DNA of 53,130 bases from Pseudomonadota bacterium. GTDB lineage: Bacteria; Pseudomonadota; Gammaproteobacteria; Steroidobacterales; JBCBZW01. Below, one piece after another: positions 7,718 to 16,286 of this stretch. The stretch lies in NCBI GenBank assembly GCA_039193195.1, contig JBCCWS010000039.1, positions 1-53,130 on the forward strand, read 5' to 3'. The translations under genes and the position numbers were made by a program. Below the pieces are notes generated by a model, which saw only the letters and a program-made list of their open reading frames with translations, searched no databases and was not told where the DNA came from. The number at the start of each line of letters is the position of its first letter. Position 1 is the stretch's first letter.

Positions 7718-8686
7718 ATGCGCTTTGTCACGTTCAGCGACGGCCCCGCGGAGCGCGTTGGCGCCCTACGCGAGGGCAACGGCGAGGTCGTCGATCTCGC
7801 CAGTGCCGCAGCTTCGGCGCCGGATGCCGCAGCGCTGGGCAGCCTTCAGCAGATCATCGGAGGCGGCGACGACGCGCTCGCGCGGTGCGCTCAGCTCCTG
7901 CGCAACCCCCCTGCGGTCGCGATTAGGCCCCTCGCGCAGTGCTCCCTCCTCGCGCCCCTGCCGCGTCCACTGCAGATGCGTGACTTCATCGCCTTCGAAC
8001 GTCACCTGACCCAGTGCCTGCGCACCGCCGCTCTGATGCGCGGCGAGAGCGAGCAAGTGGCAGACGCAGCCCGCCCACCACCGGCCTGGTACCAGCAGCC
8101 GCTCTACTACAAGTGCAATCGCCTCGCGGTATGCGGCACGGGCACGGAGGTCCGCTGGCCCGCCTACTCGTCGGTGATGGACTACGAGCTGGAGTTCGCC
8201 GCCGTGATCGGACGCGGCGGGCGCGACATTCCATCCGCCGTCGCTCACCAACACATCTTCGGCTACATGATCTTCAACGATCTCAGCGCCCGCGACGCCC
8301 AACTCGCCGAGATGCCCGGTATGCTGGGACCCGCCAAGTCCAAGGACTTCGACAACGCCAACGTGCTCGGCCCGTGGCTAGTCACGGCGGACGAGGTAGG
8401 CGATCCCTACGGCCTGTCGATGGCCGTGAGTGTCAACGGCCAGCTGCGCGGTGAAGGCAACAGCGCCACCATGCATTGGACCTTCGATCGCATCGTCGCC
8501 CACCTGAGTCAGTCCGAGACACTGTACCCCGGCGAGGTGCTGGGTTCGGGTACCGTGGGCGATGGCTGCGGCCTCGAGAGCGGTCGCTTTCTCGCCGATG
8601 GTGATGAGGTGACCCTTCGGGTGGACGGCCTGGGCGAGCTGAGCAATCGCATCTTTGCCCCCCACACCACGAGTGTCCTGAGTTAG
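7718..8686 (+). CDS. Fumarylacetoacetate hydrolase family protein, 3' end altered by element A
   Basis: 322 residues. The FAH catalytic region is clear: DYELEFAAVIG (155-165, metal-binding Asp/Glu/Glu), GYMIFNDLSARDAQ and KSKDFDNANVLGP. Family members cleave C-C bonds of acylpyruvates or decarboxylate and isomerise catechol-cleavage products using Mg or Mn. The substrate here is unknown. The last codons (SVLS and stop) come from element A copy 2: the TAG at 8684-8686 lies inside GTCCTGAGTTAG of the repeat. Only a few C-terminal residues appear changed, so the enzyme is probably functional. It is followed by an MBL-fold gene on the same strand with only the repeat between them. Confidence 0.88.
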   Translation: MRFVTFSDGPAERVGALREGNGEVVDLASAAASAPDAAALGSLQQIIGGGDDALARCAQLLRNPPAVAIRPLAQCSLLAPLPRPLQMRDFIAFERHLTQCLRTAALMRGESEQVADAARPPPAWYQQPLYYKCNRLAVCGTGTEVRWPAYSSVMDYELEFAAVIGRGGRDIPSAVAHQHIFGYMIFNDLSARDAQLAEMPGMLGPAKSKDFDNANVLGPWLVTADEVGDPYGLSMAVSVNGQLRGEGNSATMHWTFDRIVAHLSQSETLYPGEVLGSGTVGDGCGLESGRFLADGDEVTLRVDGLGELSNRIFAPHTTSVLS

Positions 8687-8834
8687 AAGTTCGTTGATGA
8701 ATTCGCGGCACCTTTTCGCCCCTGAACACGTTGCTCCTCCTCCCGTGGGACCTGCCACGCTCGTCCTCGCGCCGCGCTCAGGGACAAAAACTCGCGTGCG
8801 AATTCATCAACGAACTTCCAACTCAGGACACTAG
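8674..8834 (+). repeat. Element A, copy 2, at an operon junction
   Basis: Same orientation and termini as copy 1, but the left CTAG is degenerate (CGAG) while the right CTAG is intact. It fills almost all the space between the FAH stop (inside it) and the MBL start (8844). Its final AG joins GAG to form the AGGAG ribosome binding site of the next gene. Confidence 0.85.
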
Positions 8835-8843
8835 GAGTGGCTC

Positions 8844-9809
8844 ATGAGTGCTCACCGCTACGCTCGGGGCCTGCACGATCTAGGTAACGGCACCTGGGCC
8901 TGGATGCAACCCGATGGCACCTGGGGCTGGTCTAACGCCGGGCTGGTCACGGACAGCGGCGCCTCCCTGCTCGTCGACACGCTCTTCGATGAGCACCTTA
9001 CCCGGCAAATGCTGGACGCGATGCGCGATGCAGCAGGCACCACGGCCGGCGACATCGGAACCCTAGTCAACACCCACGCCAACGGCGATCACACCTTCGG
9101 CAATCGCTTGGTGGAGAACGCCCGTATCGTCGCCTCGGAGGCGAGCGCCCGCGAGATGGAAGACGTGCCGCCCGCCATGTTGGCACAGATGATGGCGGCG
9201 ACCGACCAGCTCGGTGAGCTCGGCGAGTACCTACAGCATTGCTTCGGTCAGTTCACCTTCGAGGGCATTCCCCTAACCCCACCCACGGAGACCTTCAGCG
9301 GCGAACTGCAGGTGCCGGTCGGCGACAAGTCGGTGCACTTGATCGAGGTCGGCCCCGCACACACGCAGGGCGACATCCTGGCCTGGGTCCCGGAAGACGA
9401 CGTCCTCTACACCGGCGATATCCTCTTTATCGAGAGCACGCCGATCATGTGGGCTGGGCCTGTGGGCAATTGGCTGCGCGCCCTAGAGCGCATCATCTCG
9501 ATCGACGCCGCCACCATCGTCCCCGGTCACGGCCCCATCACCGATCGCGCCGGTGTGCAGCGGGTTCACGACTACCTGAGCTACATCGACCGGGAGGCGC
9601 GGGCCCGCTTCGAAGCTGGCATGGACAGCGAGGAGGCGGCCTTCGACATCGCCCTTGGCGACTACTCCAGCTGGGGCGATGCGGAGCGTATCGCCGTCAA
9701 CGTCGACACGCTTTATCGGGAGTATCGCGGCGATGACAGCCCACTCGATGTGACGCGCCTGTTCACTCTGATGGCTGCCCTGTACAAAGCGAGGCCGTCG
9801 GGCGCCTGA
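8844..9809 (+). CDS. MBL-fold metallo-hydrolase with HANGDH motif
   Basis: 321 residues, ATG preceded by AGGAG nine bases upstream. The metallo-beta-lactamase fold is shown by THANGDHTFGN (H78, D82, H83), AHTQGD, YTGDILF and VPGHGP. The canonical HxHxDH is HxNxDH here, with Asn replacing the second His, a variant seen in some MBL subfamilies. The C-terminal helical part (about 235-321) resembles SoxH- or quinoprotein-relay-like MBL proteins. No signal peptide is visible. Probable operon partner of the FAH-family gene, so a catabolic hydrolase is plausible but the substrate is unknown. Confidence 0.82.
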   Translation: MSAHRYARGLHDLGNGTWAWMQPDGTWGWSNAGLVTDSGASLLVDTLFDEHLTRQMLDAMRDAAGTTAGDIGTLVNTHANGDHTFGNRLVENARIVASEASAREMEDVPPAMLAQMMAATDQLGELGEYLQHCFGQFTFEGIPLTPPTETFSGELQVPVGDKSVHLIEVGPAHTQGDILAWVPEDDVLYTGDILFIESTPIMWAGPVGNWLRALERIISIDAATIVPGHGPITDRAGVQRVHDYLSYIDREARARFEAGMDSEEAAFDIALGDYSSWGDAERIAVNVDTLYREYRGDDSPLDVTRLFTLMAALYKARPSGA

Positions 9810-10150
9810 CCCGCCGCATCTTCGAGCAGGAGCTCCCCCTCGGCATCTTCGATCCCACTGGTTGACTAGTGGGCCGCTCAACACTCCGGGACCTTCCAGG
9901 CGTCTAGCCTCGATGCGCAGGGGGTCTTGTTCGATCGCGATGAGGGGCGATTTACCGGCTCGATCACCCTGGAAAACGGGCGAGCCTCTGCCGGTGTTGG
10001 GCAACCGCAGCGGCCTGCGCGTGAGCCTTAGGTTCGAAGCCCGTTAGACGTTACCATCACCAGCCAAGGCGAGCTGTCAGAGGACCCGAAGACACTCACC
10101 CTGGGCCCACCGCTCGACGTGCTTACCCGCCAGACGCCCTAGGGAGCACG
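9810..10150 (+). other. Gap of 341 bp with a decayed coding remnant and an element B tip
   Basis: No intact gene. Short open stretches in shifting frames read like degenerate protein (FDRDEGRFTGSITLENGR near 9930-9990, then VTITSQGELSEDPKTLTLG near 10048-10105), but I recognise no family. Bases 9866-9878 (CTAGTGGGCCGCT) equal the tip of element B and may be a relic end. Confidence 0.3.
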
Positions 10151-10633
10151 CTAGGCGGCCGGGCTGCGTCGCCGCGTCACCAACAATGCCAGCAGGGCCG
10201 ACCCCAGCAGGAACGCGGACAGGGGAAGCGGGATGGAGGTGGCACCGACTAGCACCTGATACTGGCCGCCGCTGTCGCCGGTTGCCACGCCAGAGACCAT
10301 GAAGGAATAGTCTCCTGCCGGCAGCAATCCCGCAAAGCTGAAGGCACCGCTCAGACCATCGAAGCTTAAGGCGACGTCGGGGGAGGACACCGCGAGGTCG
10401 GCGATCTCGAAGAACGGCGCGAAGTTGTTCGGCACCACGCTGATTGCCGCACCCAGGGCCTCGGTGAGCGTAAACGTCCAGGTGTCGCCAACAGTCTCGC
10501 CGCTGAAGTAGATCAGCGAATCTCCGAACAGGTCGTCGGCGCCGATCTCACCAAGATCGACGGTAGCGGAGTGGGCAAGGGCACCAAAGGTGCACAAGCT
10601 CACGGCGAAGACGGTGTTCATCCACTTGCTCAC
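10151..10633 (-). CDS. Exported protein with PEP/VPLPA-CTERM-like sorting signal
   Basis: About 160 residues from GTG 10633, chosen because AGAGGA lies upstream and a signal peptide (NTVFAVSLCTFGALAHSA) follows. The middle is a beta-rich, Gly/Ser/Asp-rich acidic domain. The C-terminus has IPLPLS, then a hydrophobic helix AFLLGSALLALLV, then TRRR: the tripartite layout of PEP-CTERM/VPLPA-CTERM signals processed by exosortases. No exosortase gene is in the window. Likely anchored briefly in the inner membrane then released to the surface or matrix. The 5' untranslated region has a stem (GCAAACCC with GGGTTTGC) at about 10731-10752. Confidence 0.65.
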   Translation of the reverse strand: MSKWMNTVFAVSLCTFGALAHSATVDLGEIGADDLFGDSLIYFSGETVGDTWTFTLTEALGAAISVVPNNFAPFFEIADLAVSSPDVALSFDGLSGAFSFAGLLPAGDYSFMVSGVATGDSGGQYQVLVGATSIPLPLSAFLLGSALLALLVTRRRSPAA

Positions 10634-10762
10634 GAAGGCATATCCTCTGCTACAGGGTTGCCGTGTGCGTGCCGCGCGGCGCCAGCCCCGGGGCTGCGAC
10701 CGAAATTCGAATCTAACAGAACGCAAACCCGCGGAAAGCAGGGGTTTGCCTTAGAGCAGAGG

Positions 10763-10793
10763 AAAAAAATCGTTGCCAGCCAGTGACAACGAT
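10763..10793 (-). terminator. Rho-independent terminator
   Basis: Read on the minus strand: ATCGTTG, an 11-nt loop, CAACGAT, then a run of seven T counting the T that ends the stem. A perfect 7-bp stem with U-tract, 66 bp past the stop of the gene ending at 10859. Confidence 0.85.
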
Positions 10794-10858
10794 CTCAACC
10801 CGACCGATGGTGTAAGCGAAGGGAACAACGGTGCTCCTTGGCGACTGCCGGTAAGCGA

Positions 10859-11446
10859 TCAGCGCGGCACAGTAGCGTCGAAGTCTGAAAACACATCCGT
10901 ATCGCGTAGTTCGCAGCGCGCCACGCGATCGGCCCGTGCGGTGTAAGTGCGGGAAGTCGCCCAGCAGCGACGGAACACGGAGCAGTAGCAGATGCGCAAG
11001 TGCCATTCAGACGCGCGCTCGGTGAACGCGGCGATCGCTGCCCGCTCCGTTGGCGTGACATCGCCACCGTTCCAGCGCAGGGAAAGAACCTCCACTTCCT
11101 CCCCAGGCGCCATCGCGCGGCCGGCCAGGGATGACCAGGAGTTGGACGACGGCGGCGGAAGATCCGCCAGCAGCATTTGCAGGTCATTCACCTGCACGCC
11201 GTCGACGGCGAGATCTACCGCCTCGATCATCGCTGGCCCCACCCCGTTGTTACTCACACGAAGGCCAACCTCCACTTGCTCATCCATGCTAGCGATGAAC
11301 CCATCCACTTGCAGGACGGGAAACACCTCACCGTGCTGCTGAGCGCGCATGACCCGCCCTTGATCCCATGCGATGAACACCGCGGCCAGGGAGGCGACCA
11401 GGGCGCACCCGCCGATGAGCTTGTCTACCCCACTACCCTCGCTCAC
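10859..11446 (-). CDS. Membrane-anchored protein of unknown function
   Basis: 195 residues from GTG 11446, preferred over an in-frame TTG six bases upstream because GGAAGG sits 6 nt before the GTG. One N-terminal membrane helix (LIGGCALVASLAAVFIAW) is followed by a beta-rich soluble domain with VEVGLRVSNNGVGPAMIE, a phrase common in uncharacterised immunoglobulin-like membrane-anchored domains. It probably faces the periplasm. It starts 32 bp after the serine hydrolase stop and is followed by a strong terminator, so it closes the GntR/serine hydrolase operon. Function unknown. Confidence 0.65.
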   Translation of the reverse strand: MSEGSGVDKLIGGCALVASLAAVFIAWDQGRVMRAQQHGEVFPVLQVDGFIASMDEQVEVGLRVSNNGVGPAMIEAVDLAVDGVQVNDLQMLLADLPPPSSNSWSSLAGRAMAPGEEVEVLSLRWNGGDVTPTERAAIAAFTERASEWHLRICYCSVFRRCWATSRTYTARADRVARCELRDTDVFSDFDATVPR

Positions 11447-11478
11447 TCCCAACCTTCCTATTACTCCAGCCTGGTGAC

Positions 11479-13194
11479 CTAGCGCGCGCGCTCGCCCCGT
11501 GCCAGCAGGGCGGGTATCACGTACTGCGGCAAGTACTCATCGCGAAAGCGTCGCCAGGTGCCATAGTTGCCGTAGTTGCCCGCGAGCACAACGAACACCG
11601 CGTCTAGCTGCGGCAACACGAAGACCAGCTGCCCCCCGTTGCCCGCGGCGTAGCGCGCATCGATACGCTCGCCACCCACCTCGAAGGACTGGCGCCACCA
11701 GTTCCAACCGTAGTCATCCGGCTCGTTAATGCTTGCCTTCGCCGAGAAGGCCTGCGACACCCAACCTTCGGGCAACACGCGTGTGCCCTTCCATATACCG
11801 TCGTTGAGGTACAGCTGACCGAACTTCGCCAGATCGCGGCCGGTCATATGCACGCCGCCGCCCACGTACATATCGCCCGTAGGCATGAGGTTGACATGAT
11901 AGTGCCTAATGCCGAGGGGCTTGGCGAAGTGCTGATCGAAAAGCTCAGGCAGCCACCTCCCCGTTACACGCGCCACCACAGCGCTCGCGAGGTTGACGCC
12001 CGCGGAGCAGTAGACGGCCTTCTCGCCGGGCGCCCGCACCATGTCGAGCGCCAAGGTGTAGCGCACCCAGTCGGGCTGCTCGCCTTGGCTTTGCATGACG
12101 TCCTCGTTGCCGGGGGACTCGTAGTTGCCATCGTCGCAATCCAGGCCCGAGGCCATGCTCATCAGATGCTCGACGCCGATCGAGCGCTTTGCGACATCAC
12201 TCGCCGGGATAGAATCACCGAACACATCACCTAGCTTGGTGGTTGGCGAGATCTCATAGCCCTGCTGAACGGCGACACCAACTATTGTGGAGGAGAAGGA
12301 CTTACCCGCCGAGCGTGTGTCGTGGGGCACTCGCGGATCCTGACCAAAGAAGCCTTCCTCGTACACCACTGCACCGCCCTTTGTCAGCACCATGGTGTGG
12401 ACGGTTTCTGCATAGAGACTCCCCGGGTCCTGGCCCGCCACACGCTGGGTGAGCGCGAGCAAGGGCGCGGGATCGACACCGCGCACCTGCGGCACAGCGA
12501 CCAGCCAGCCGTCGTTACGGGCTTCAGGCGGGGTGAGCGCCGTGACCGCCTGAGCCCGTGGCGCGTATCCGGGCCGAGGCGCTGGCGAGCGCACGAAGGT
12601 GACGAGCCTGCCCAATGCCTCGACTTGCAGCTCCATGCGATCGCCCTCGCGACTGCCCTGCATAGCAGGCGGCCCCTCCTCACGCTGGAAGGCGATAGTC
12701 CCGTCGGCCCGTGCGTCGACGCGCATCGCCGCCATGTTCCGCCCCACGTTGAATTCGGGATTGCGAACGTTTGCCTCAAGCCCGTCTTCCGTGCTGCGCA
12801 CGACGAGATCCAAATGGACCCGCTCCGGCCGCGGGCGCGCCACTCCACGCCAGCCACCTTCACCGTTGGCGCGAAGATCCACCGGGTTGGCGTAGCGCGA
12901 TCCTGCAGTCTCCAGGCGGCGCTGAACCCAGTACGCGATCGGCACTTCCGGGTAGACCCGCAGCACGCCCGCTTCTGTCGTGAACTCGACGCTATTATCG
13001 CGACGCCGACCCGGCACCTGCGCTTCCCCTATCTGCGCCCGCCAGCCGTCCTTTGCGCCTTTCGCAATCGTGATGTCGACGCGATCGGGCACGCCGTAGT
13101 CGACGAGGGCGCTCCAAACACCCTCTAGGTTGTCAGCGTGCACAACGTCGACGATGAAAACGGAGAACAGTAAGAGCAAGCCGATGCGCTTCAT
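11479..13194 (-). CDS. Exported serine hydrolase, class C beta-lactamase fold
   Basis: 571 residues with a signal peptide (about 1-20, ending VVHA). The C-terminal half carries the beta-lactamase/DD-peptidase motifs: SAGK (S295 nucleophile, K298), YCS (Y395-S397) and a late HMTGRDLAKFG/GNGGQ region in place of KTG. The N-terminal about 230 residues form a separate beta-rich region of unknown role. Family members act as esterases, peptidases or amidases in the periplasm. Resistance to antibiotics should not be assumed. It lies 9 bp after the GntR gene, suggesting control by that regulator. Confidence 0.8.
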   Translation of the reverse strand: MKRIGLLLLFSVFIVDVVHADNLEGVWSALVDYGVPDRVDITIAKGAKDGWRAQIGEAQVPGRRRDNSVEFTTEAGVLRVYPEVPIAYWVQRRLETAGSRYANPVDLRANGEGGWRGVARPRPERVHLDLVVRSTEDGLEANVRNPEFNVGRNMAAMRVDARADGTIAFQREEGPPAMQGSREGDRMELQVEALGRLVTFVRSPAPRPGYAPRAQAVTALTPPEARNDGWLVAVPQVRGVDPAPLLALTQRVAGQDPGSLYAETVHTMVLTKGGAVVYEEGFFGQDPRVPHDTRSAGKSFSSTIVGVAVQQGYEISPTTKLGDVFGDSIPASDVAKRSIGVEHLMSMASGLDCDDGNYESPGNEDVMQSQGEQPDWVRYTLALDMVRAPGEKAVYCSAGVNLASAVVARVTGRWLPELFDQHFAKPLGIRHYHVNLMPTGDMYVGGGVHMTGRDLAKFGQLYLNDGIWKGTRVLPEGWVSQAFSAKASINEPDDYGWNWWRQSFEVGGERIDARYAAGNGGQLVFVLPQLDAVFVVLAGNYGNYGTWRRFRDEYLPQYVIPALLARGERAR

Positions 13195-13203
13195 GGGAGT
13201 CCT

Positions 13204-13854
13204 TCATTGCGTGTTCTCACCGTCGAGCCAAGCGCAGAGGGGGGCGAGGCAGGTGGTGAGGTTGCTGTAGAGGTGGTCGCAAGCCGACTCGAGGTCCCCT
13301 TCCTCGAGGGCGCAAACGACCCGTTCGTGTTCATCGCTGGCCGTGGGAACGGCGCCTCGGCATCGAAACCAGGCGAGCTCGTAGCGGCGGGTCAACGTGA
13401 TGTGCTGTTGGATGAGATCTAGCAGATGTTGGTTTGGACAGTGCGCAAGCAGGGCGCGGTGCCATGCCTCATCCGCGTCCACCACCGCCGCGATGTCCGG
13501 CACGGCGCGCCGGAGCTTACGATCGAGGACGCGTAGCTCGCGCAGCACTTGTCGAGAAGGGATGCCGGCGAGGCGCAGGGCGGCGGGATCGAGCAACGGG
13601 CGGATGGGGTAGATCTCACGCGCCTCGCGTGAAGTGAGCGGGCGCACGAAAAAGCCCCGCCGCGGGATCACATCGATCAGGCCCTGGCCAGCCAGGCGCG
13701 TGAGGGCCTCGCGCAGGGGGGTACGGCTAATGCGCAGCTCCTGGGCGAGATGCACCTCGTTTAAGCGGTCGCCAGGCGGGAGCCGGCCGTCGACGATTCG
13801 CCAACGGACTTCGGCTTCCAGCGCATCGGCAATGTTTGAGCGGTCCCCAAGCAC
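13204..13854 (-). CDS. GntR family regulator, FCD (FadR) subfamily
   Basis: 216 residues from GTG 13854, giving the usual short N-terminus before the winged helix (about 8-70: LPPGDRLNE, LRISRTPLREALTRL, VIPRRGFFVRPL). The FCD ligand domain follows, with VVDADEAWHRALLAH. A longer in-frame start at ATG 13947 would place the operator palindrome inside the gene, which is less likely, but neither start has a clear ribosome binding site. It probably binds a small organic acid and represses its own operon. The serine hydrolase follows 9 bp downstream. Confidence 0.8.
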   Translation of the reverse strand: MLGDRSNIADALEAEVRWRIVDGRLPPGDRLNEVHLAQELRISRTPLREALTRLAGQGLIDVIPRRGFFVRPLTSREAREIYPIRPLLDPAALRLAGIPSRQVLRELRVLDRKLRRAVPDIAAVVDADEAWHRALLAHCPNQHLLDLIQQHITLTRRYELAWFRCRGAVPTASDEHERVVCALEEGDLESACDHLYSNLTTCLAPLCAWLDGENTQ

Positions 13855-13860
13855 GATCAG

Positions 13861-13872
13861 ACTGTATACAGT
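13861..13872. promoter_or_regulatory. Perfect 12-bp palindrome, likely GntR operator
   Basis: ACTGTATACAGT is a perfect inverted repeat just upstream of the chosen GntR start. FCD-type GntR regulators often bind TNGTATACNA-like palindromes, so this is probably the autoregulatory site. Confidence 0.6.
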
Positions 13873-13947
13873 ATTCAGTCTAACCGCAACACGAATCTCG
13901 ACAGTCGGCGACTCCCAGGGCGGCCGGTGCCGGCGATGCTGGTACAT

Positions 13948-14468
13948 GGCTATCCGCGCAACCGATCGCTTGGAATTGGCGCAATGCTGAGGTGACAGGG
14001 GCGCGACGGGGTACCTCGACGCCCCGGCAGCGCGCGCGCCTTAGGGTCTCACCTAGCAGGAACCCTTGGGGGATGAGAGACAAACGATCGCAGGGGGTCA
14101 GGTCCACGGCCTGAAGGCGCGCCTCGCACAGAAAATCCAGCTGTTGATCGCCCGTGTAGTCGAGACACCGTTTGCGCCGCCTGAGCGACGACGGCGGCCC
14201 GAGCCGCTGCGATCCCGACGAGCAATGCATGGCGGCCACTGGGGTGCCCAGACGAGGAGTCTCGCCTACTAAGTGCGTCTTGCACGGCGCGGGTGAGCGC
14301 GCAAGCAGTTTCTCAGTGACCTGGGCTTAGAGCCACCATCAAGCCGCCTGCTCCTTGACCTTGACGAGAGATTACTAGCCCGAGCGCTCCGTAGGGTATT
14401 CGCCTCCAACCCAAGGCATCTGATGACAGCCCGACGTCACACGGATCGGATGCCCTCGCCGGCTCGCC
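13948..14468 (-). other. Gap of 521 bp, no convincing gene
   Basis: Open frames on the minus strand (for example TGDQQLDFLCEARLQAVDL, about 14100-14160) have some coding flavour but no start signal and no family I recognise. It may hold a decayed gene plus the GntR promoter and the 3' region of the metallophosphoesterase. Confidence 0.3.
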
Positions 14469-15899
14469 TTACGGGTTCTCGTATGGGCCGGTGTTGGAGA
14501 AGGCCCTCTCCTCCATCGTGCTCATCGCACCGCGAACGATCCGCTTCACCCCACGCGTCGTCTTGCTCATCACAAAGTCATCGTAGCGCTGCCCGGTGGC
14601 CGTGCGCGCCTCGTAGGTCAAGCGATCACCGGCCACCGTGATCACCTGGAAGAACTGAGTGTTCTCCGCGCGCCTGACCAGCCTCACGTCGTCCGATGCA
14701 TAGCTGTCCCAAGCCTGCTCGCGGAACTCGTATTGCTTCGGTCCACTGACCGAGTTAACGAACATCGTATCCACCTTGGAGCCCTTCGCGCGCCAAGCGA
14801 TGCGCTCAGGCCGCTGGCCGATCGCCCCGCGCGCGTAGGTGTGATCGTGCCCCTGCAGGACGAGATCCACCTTATGCCGCTGGATGACCGGGAGCAGCAG
14901 GGAGCGACGATCGGGACTGTCGCGCCCGGCGCCGGAGGAAAACACCGGGTGGTGCATGGCGAGGACCTTCCAGTGCGCATCGCTCTTGCCCAGCGCACGA
15001 TCGAGCCACTCGGCTTGGGCCTTTAGCTTCCGGCTCTGGGTGGAAAGCACGAACACATGCAGGTCCTCGCTGTAGCGAAGATCGTAGGCGACCTCCTGCA
15101 GGTCCTCGTCCAGGGTTGGCTCTTCTGGCAGGGTGAACTGCGGGCGCCACAAGATGGACAGCAGCTGATCCTGCTCCCCGCCGGGCATTCGCAGGCGCTG
15201 ATACTCGTGGTTACCGGCGAGGGGCACCGCGGGGATCATCCCATGAATGAAGCCCACCGCATCGAACCACTGCGCCCACTCCAGGTCCCGCGAGGGCACG
15301 TTGACCAGGTCCCCTGCGTGAAGAATGAAGTCAGCCTCTGGCGCGGCCTGGAAGCCCGCTCGGATGACGCGCGACCAGTGCGACCGCAGAGCATTCTGTG
15401 CATCGCCCAGGTACAAAAACGTGATCGGCCCCGACTCCGCTGCCGTGCGGGTTTGGAACCACTCCGACCATTGCTGCCCCGCCCCCTTCACGCGGTAGGC
15501 GTACAGCGTGTCGGGTTCGAGACCCTCGAAGATGACCGAGTGGTAGTGAGCCGGCGCAAGGCCGGCGTTCGCTTTGATGTCGAGCGCTACACCGAACGCC
15601 GCTAGACGCTCGAGCTCTAGGCGCTCGGTGCGCGCTCGCACGGTGGTGGCGCCGATATCGAAGCGCGCATCATCAGTGGCGGGGACGATTTCAGCGTGAG
15701 TGCTGGCGACCTCGCCCGAGGTGCGCCAGGTGACGGCGAAGCTGGTTTGGGGGCGCTTAGGGAGCGTAAGCACGATGCGATCCGGCCAGCCGGTCGCTTC
15801 CTGCCAGGGTGGTTGATCGTCTACCGAAGGCTCGTGCGCGGCAGCGGGCGCGCACACCAAGAGGGCGGACAGCGTGAGGATGACGAGGGATTGGAGCAT
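14469..15899 (-). CDS. Exported metallophosphoesterase, purple acid phosphatase-like
   Basis: 476 residues with a signal peptide (to about 21, LVCAPAAAHE). A fibronectin III-like N-terminal domain (VTWRTSG through GLEPDTLYAYRVKG) leads to a calcineurin-like phosphoesterase domain. The ordered metal motifs are LGDAQN, HAGDLVN, AGNHEY, MHHPVFSS and GHDHTYAR. This is the layout of purple acid phosphatases, which hydrolyse phosphate monoesters with a dinuclear metal centre, here in the periplasm. The usual DxG and GDxxY motifs are partly altered (GDAQN), so substrate range is uncertain. Transcribed alone. Confidence 0.85.
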   Translation of the reverse strand: MLQSLVILTLSALLVCAPAAAHEPSVDDQPPWQEATGWPDRIVLTLPKRPQTSFAVTWRTSGEVASTHAEIVPATDDARFDIGATTVRARTERLELERLAAFGVALDIKANAGLAPAHYHSVIFEGLEPDTLYAYRVKGAGQQWSEWFQTRTAAESGPITFLYLGDAQNALRSHWSRVIRAGFQAAPEADFILHAGDLVNVPSRDLEWAQWFDAVGFIHGMIPAVPLAGNHEYQRLRMPGGEQDQLLSILWRPQFTLPEEPTLDEDLQEVAYDLRYSEDLHVFVLSTQSRKLKAQAEWLDRALGKSDAHWKVLAMHHPVFSSGAGRDSPDRRSLLLPVIQRHKVDLVLQGHDHTYARGAIGQRPERIAWRAKGSKVDTMFVNSVSGPKQYEFREQAWDSYASDDVRLVRRAENTQFFQVITVAGDRLTYEARTATGQRYDDFVMSKTTRGVKRIVRGAMSTMEERAFSNTGPYENP

Positions 15900-16043
15900 A
15901 CACTCCTCGGTTTGGCGCTCGTTAGCGCACAGCGCGACGTGGTCGGGAGACCGCTACGATGGCACCGAACGAGCTCTCGTGCCAAGCACCTTGGGCCGGA
16001 CGCTCGCTCGCCTACAGCGCCTGCTGCGCCAACGCATCAGCGC

Positions 16044-16286
16044 CTAGGCCGACGGCCCTCCGCCGCCCACGCCGAGCTGGCGCTCCGCCTGCTCGAACCA
16101 GCCGATGACTGAGCGCCAGTACACATCGCCGTACAGACTGCGAAACCGAACCGTCTCGTCCGATTCCGTGTTGCGCCAAACAGCGAGTCGCTGCGCGACA
16201 AACTCCGAAGTGAGTGGAATCCCACACTCCACGGTGATGCAGTGTTCCCACTGCGCGTAGTTCTGAGGGAAAGGAGTCGACATCAT
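16044..16286 (-). CDS. Small conserved protein of unknown function
   Basis: 80 residues, ATG-ATG start with GGAG about 10 nt upstream. Motifs NYAQWEHCITVECGIPLT, RLAVWRN and RFRSLYGD...VIGWFEQAE match a short hypothetical family I recall from gammaproteobacteria. One cysteine is in a conserved position (HCI). No membrane helix or signal peptide. Function unknown. Confidence 0.65.
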   Translation of the reverse strand: MMSTPFPQNYAQWEHCITVECGIPLTSEFVAQRLAVWRNTESDETVRFRSLYGDVYWRSVIGWFEQAERQLGVGGGGPSA

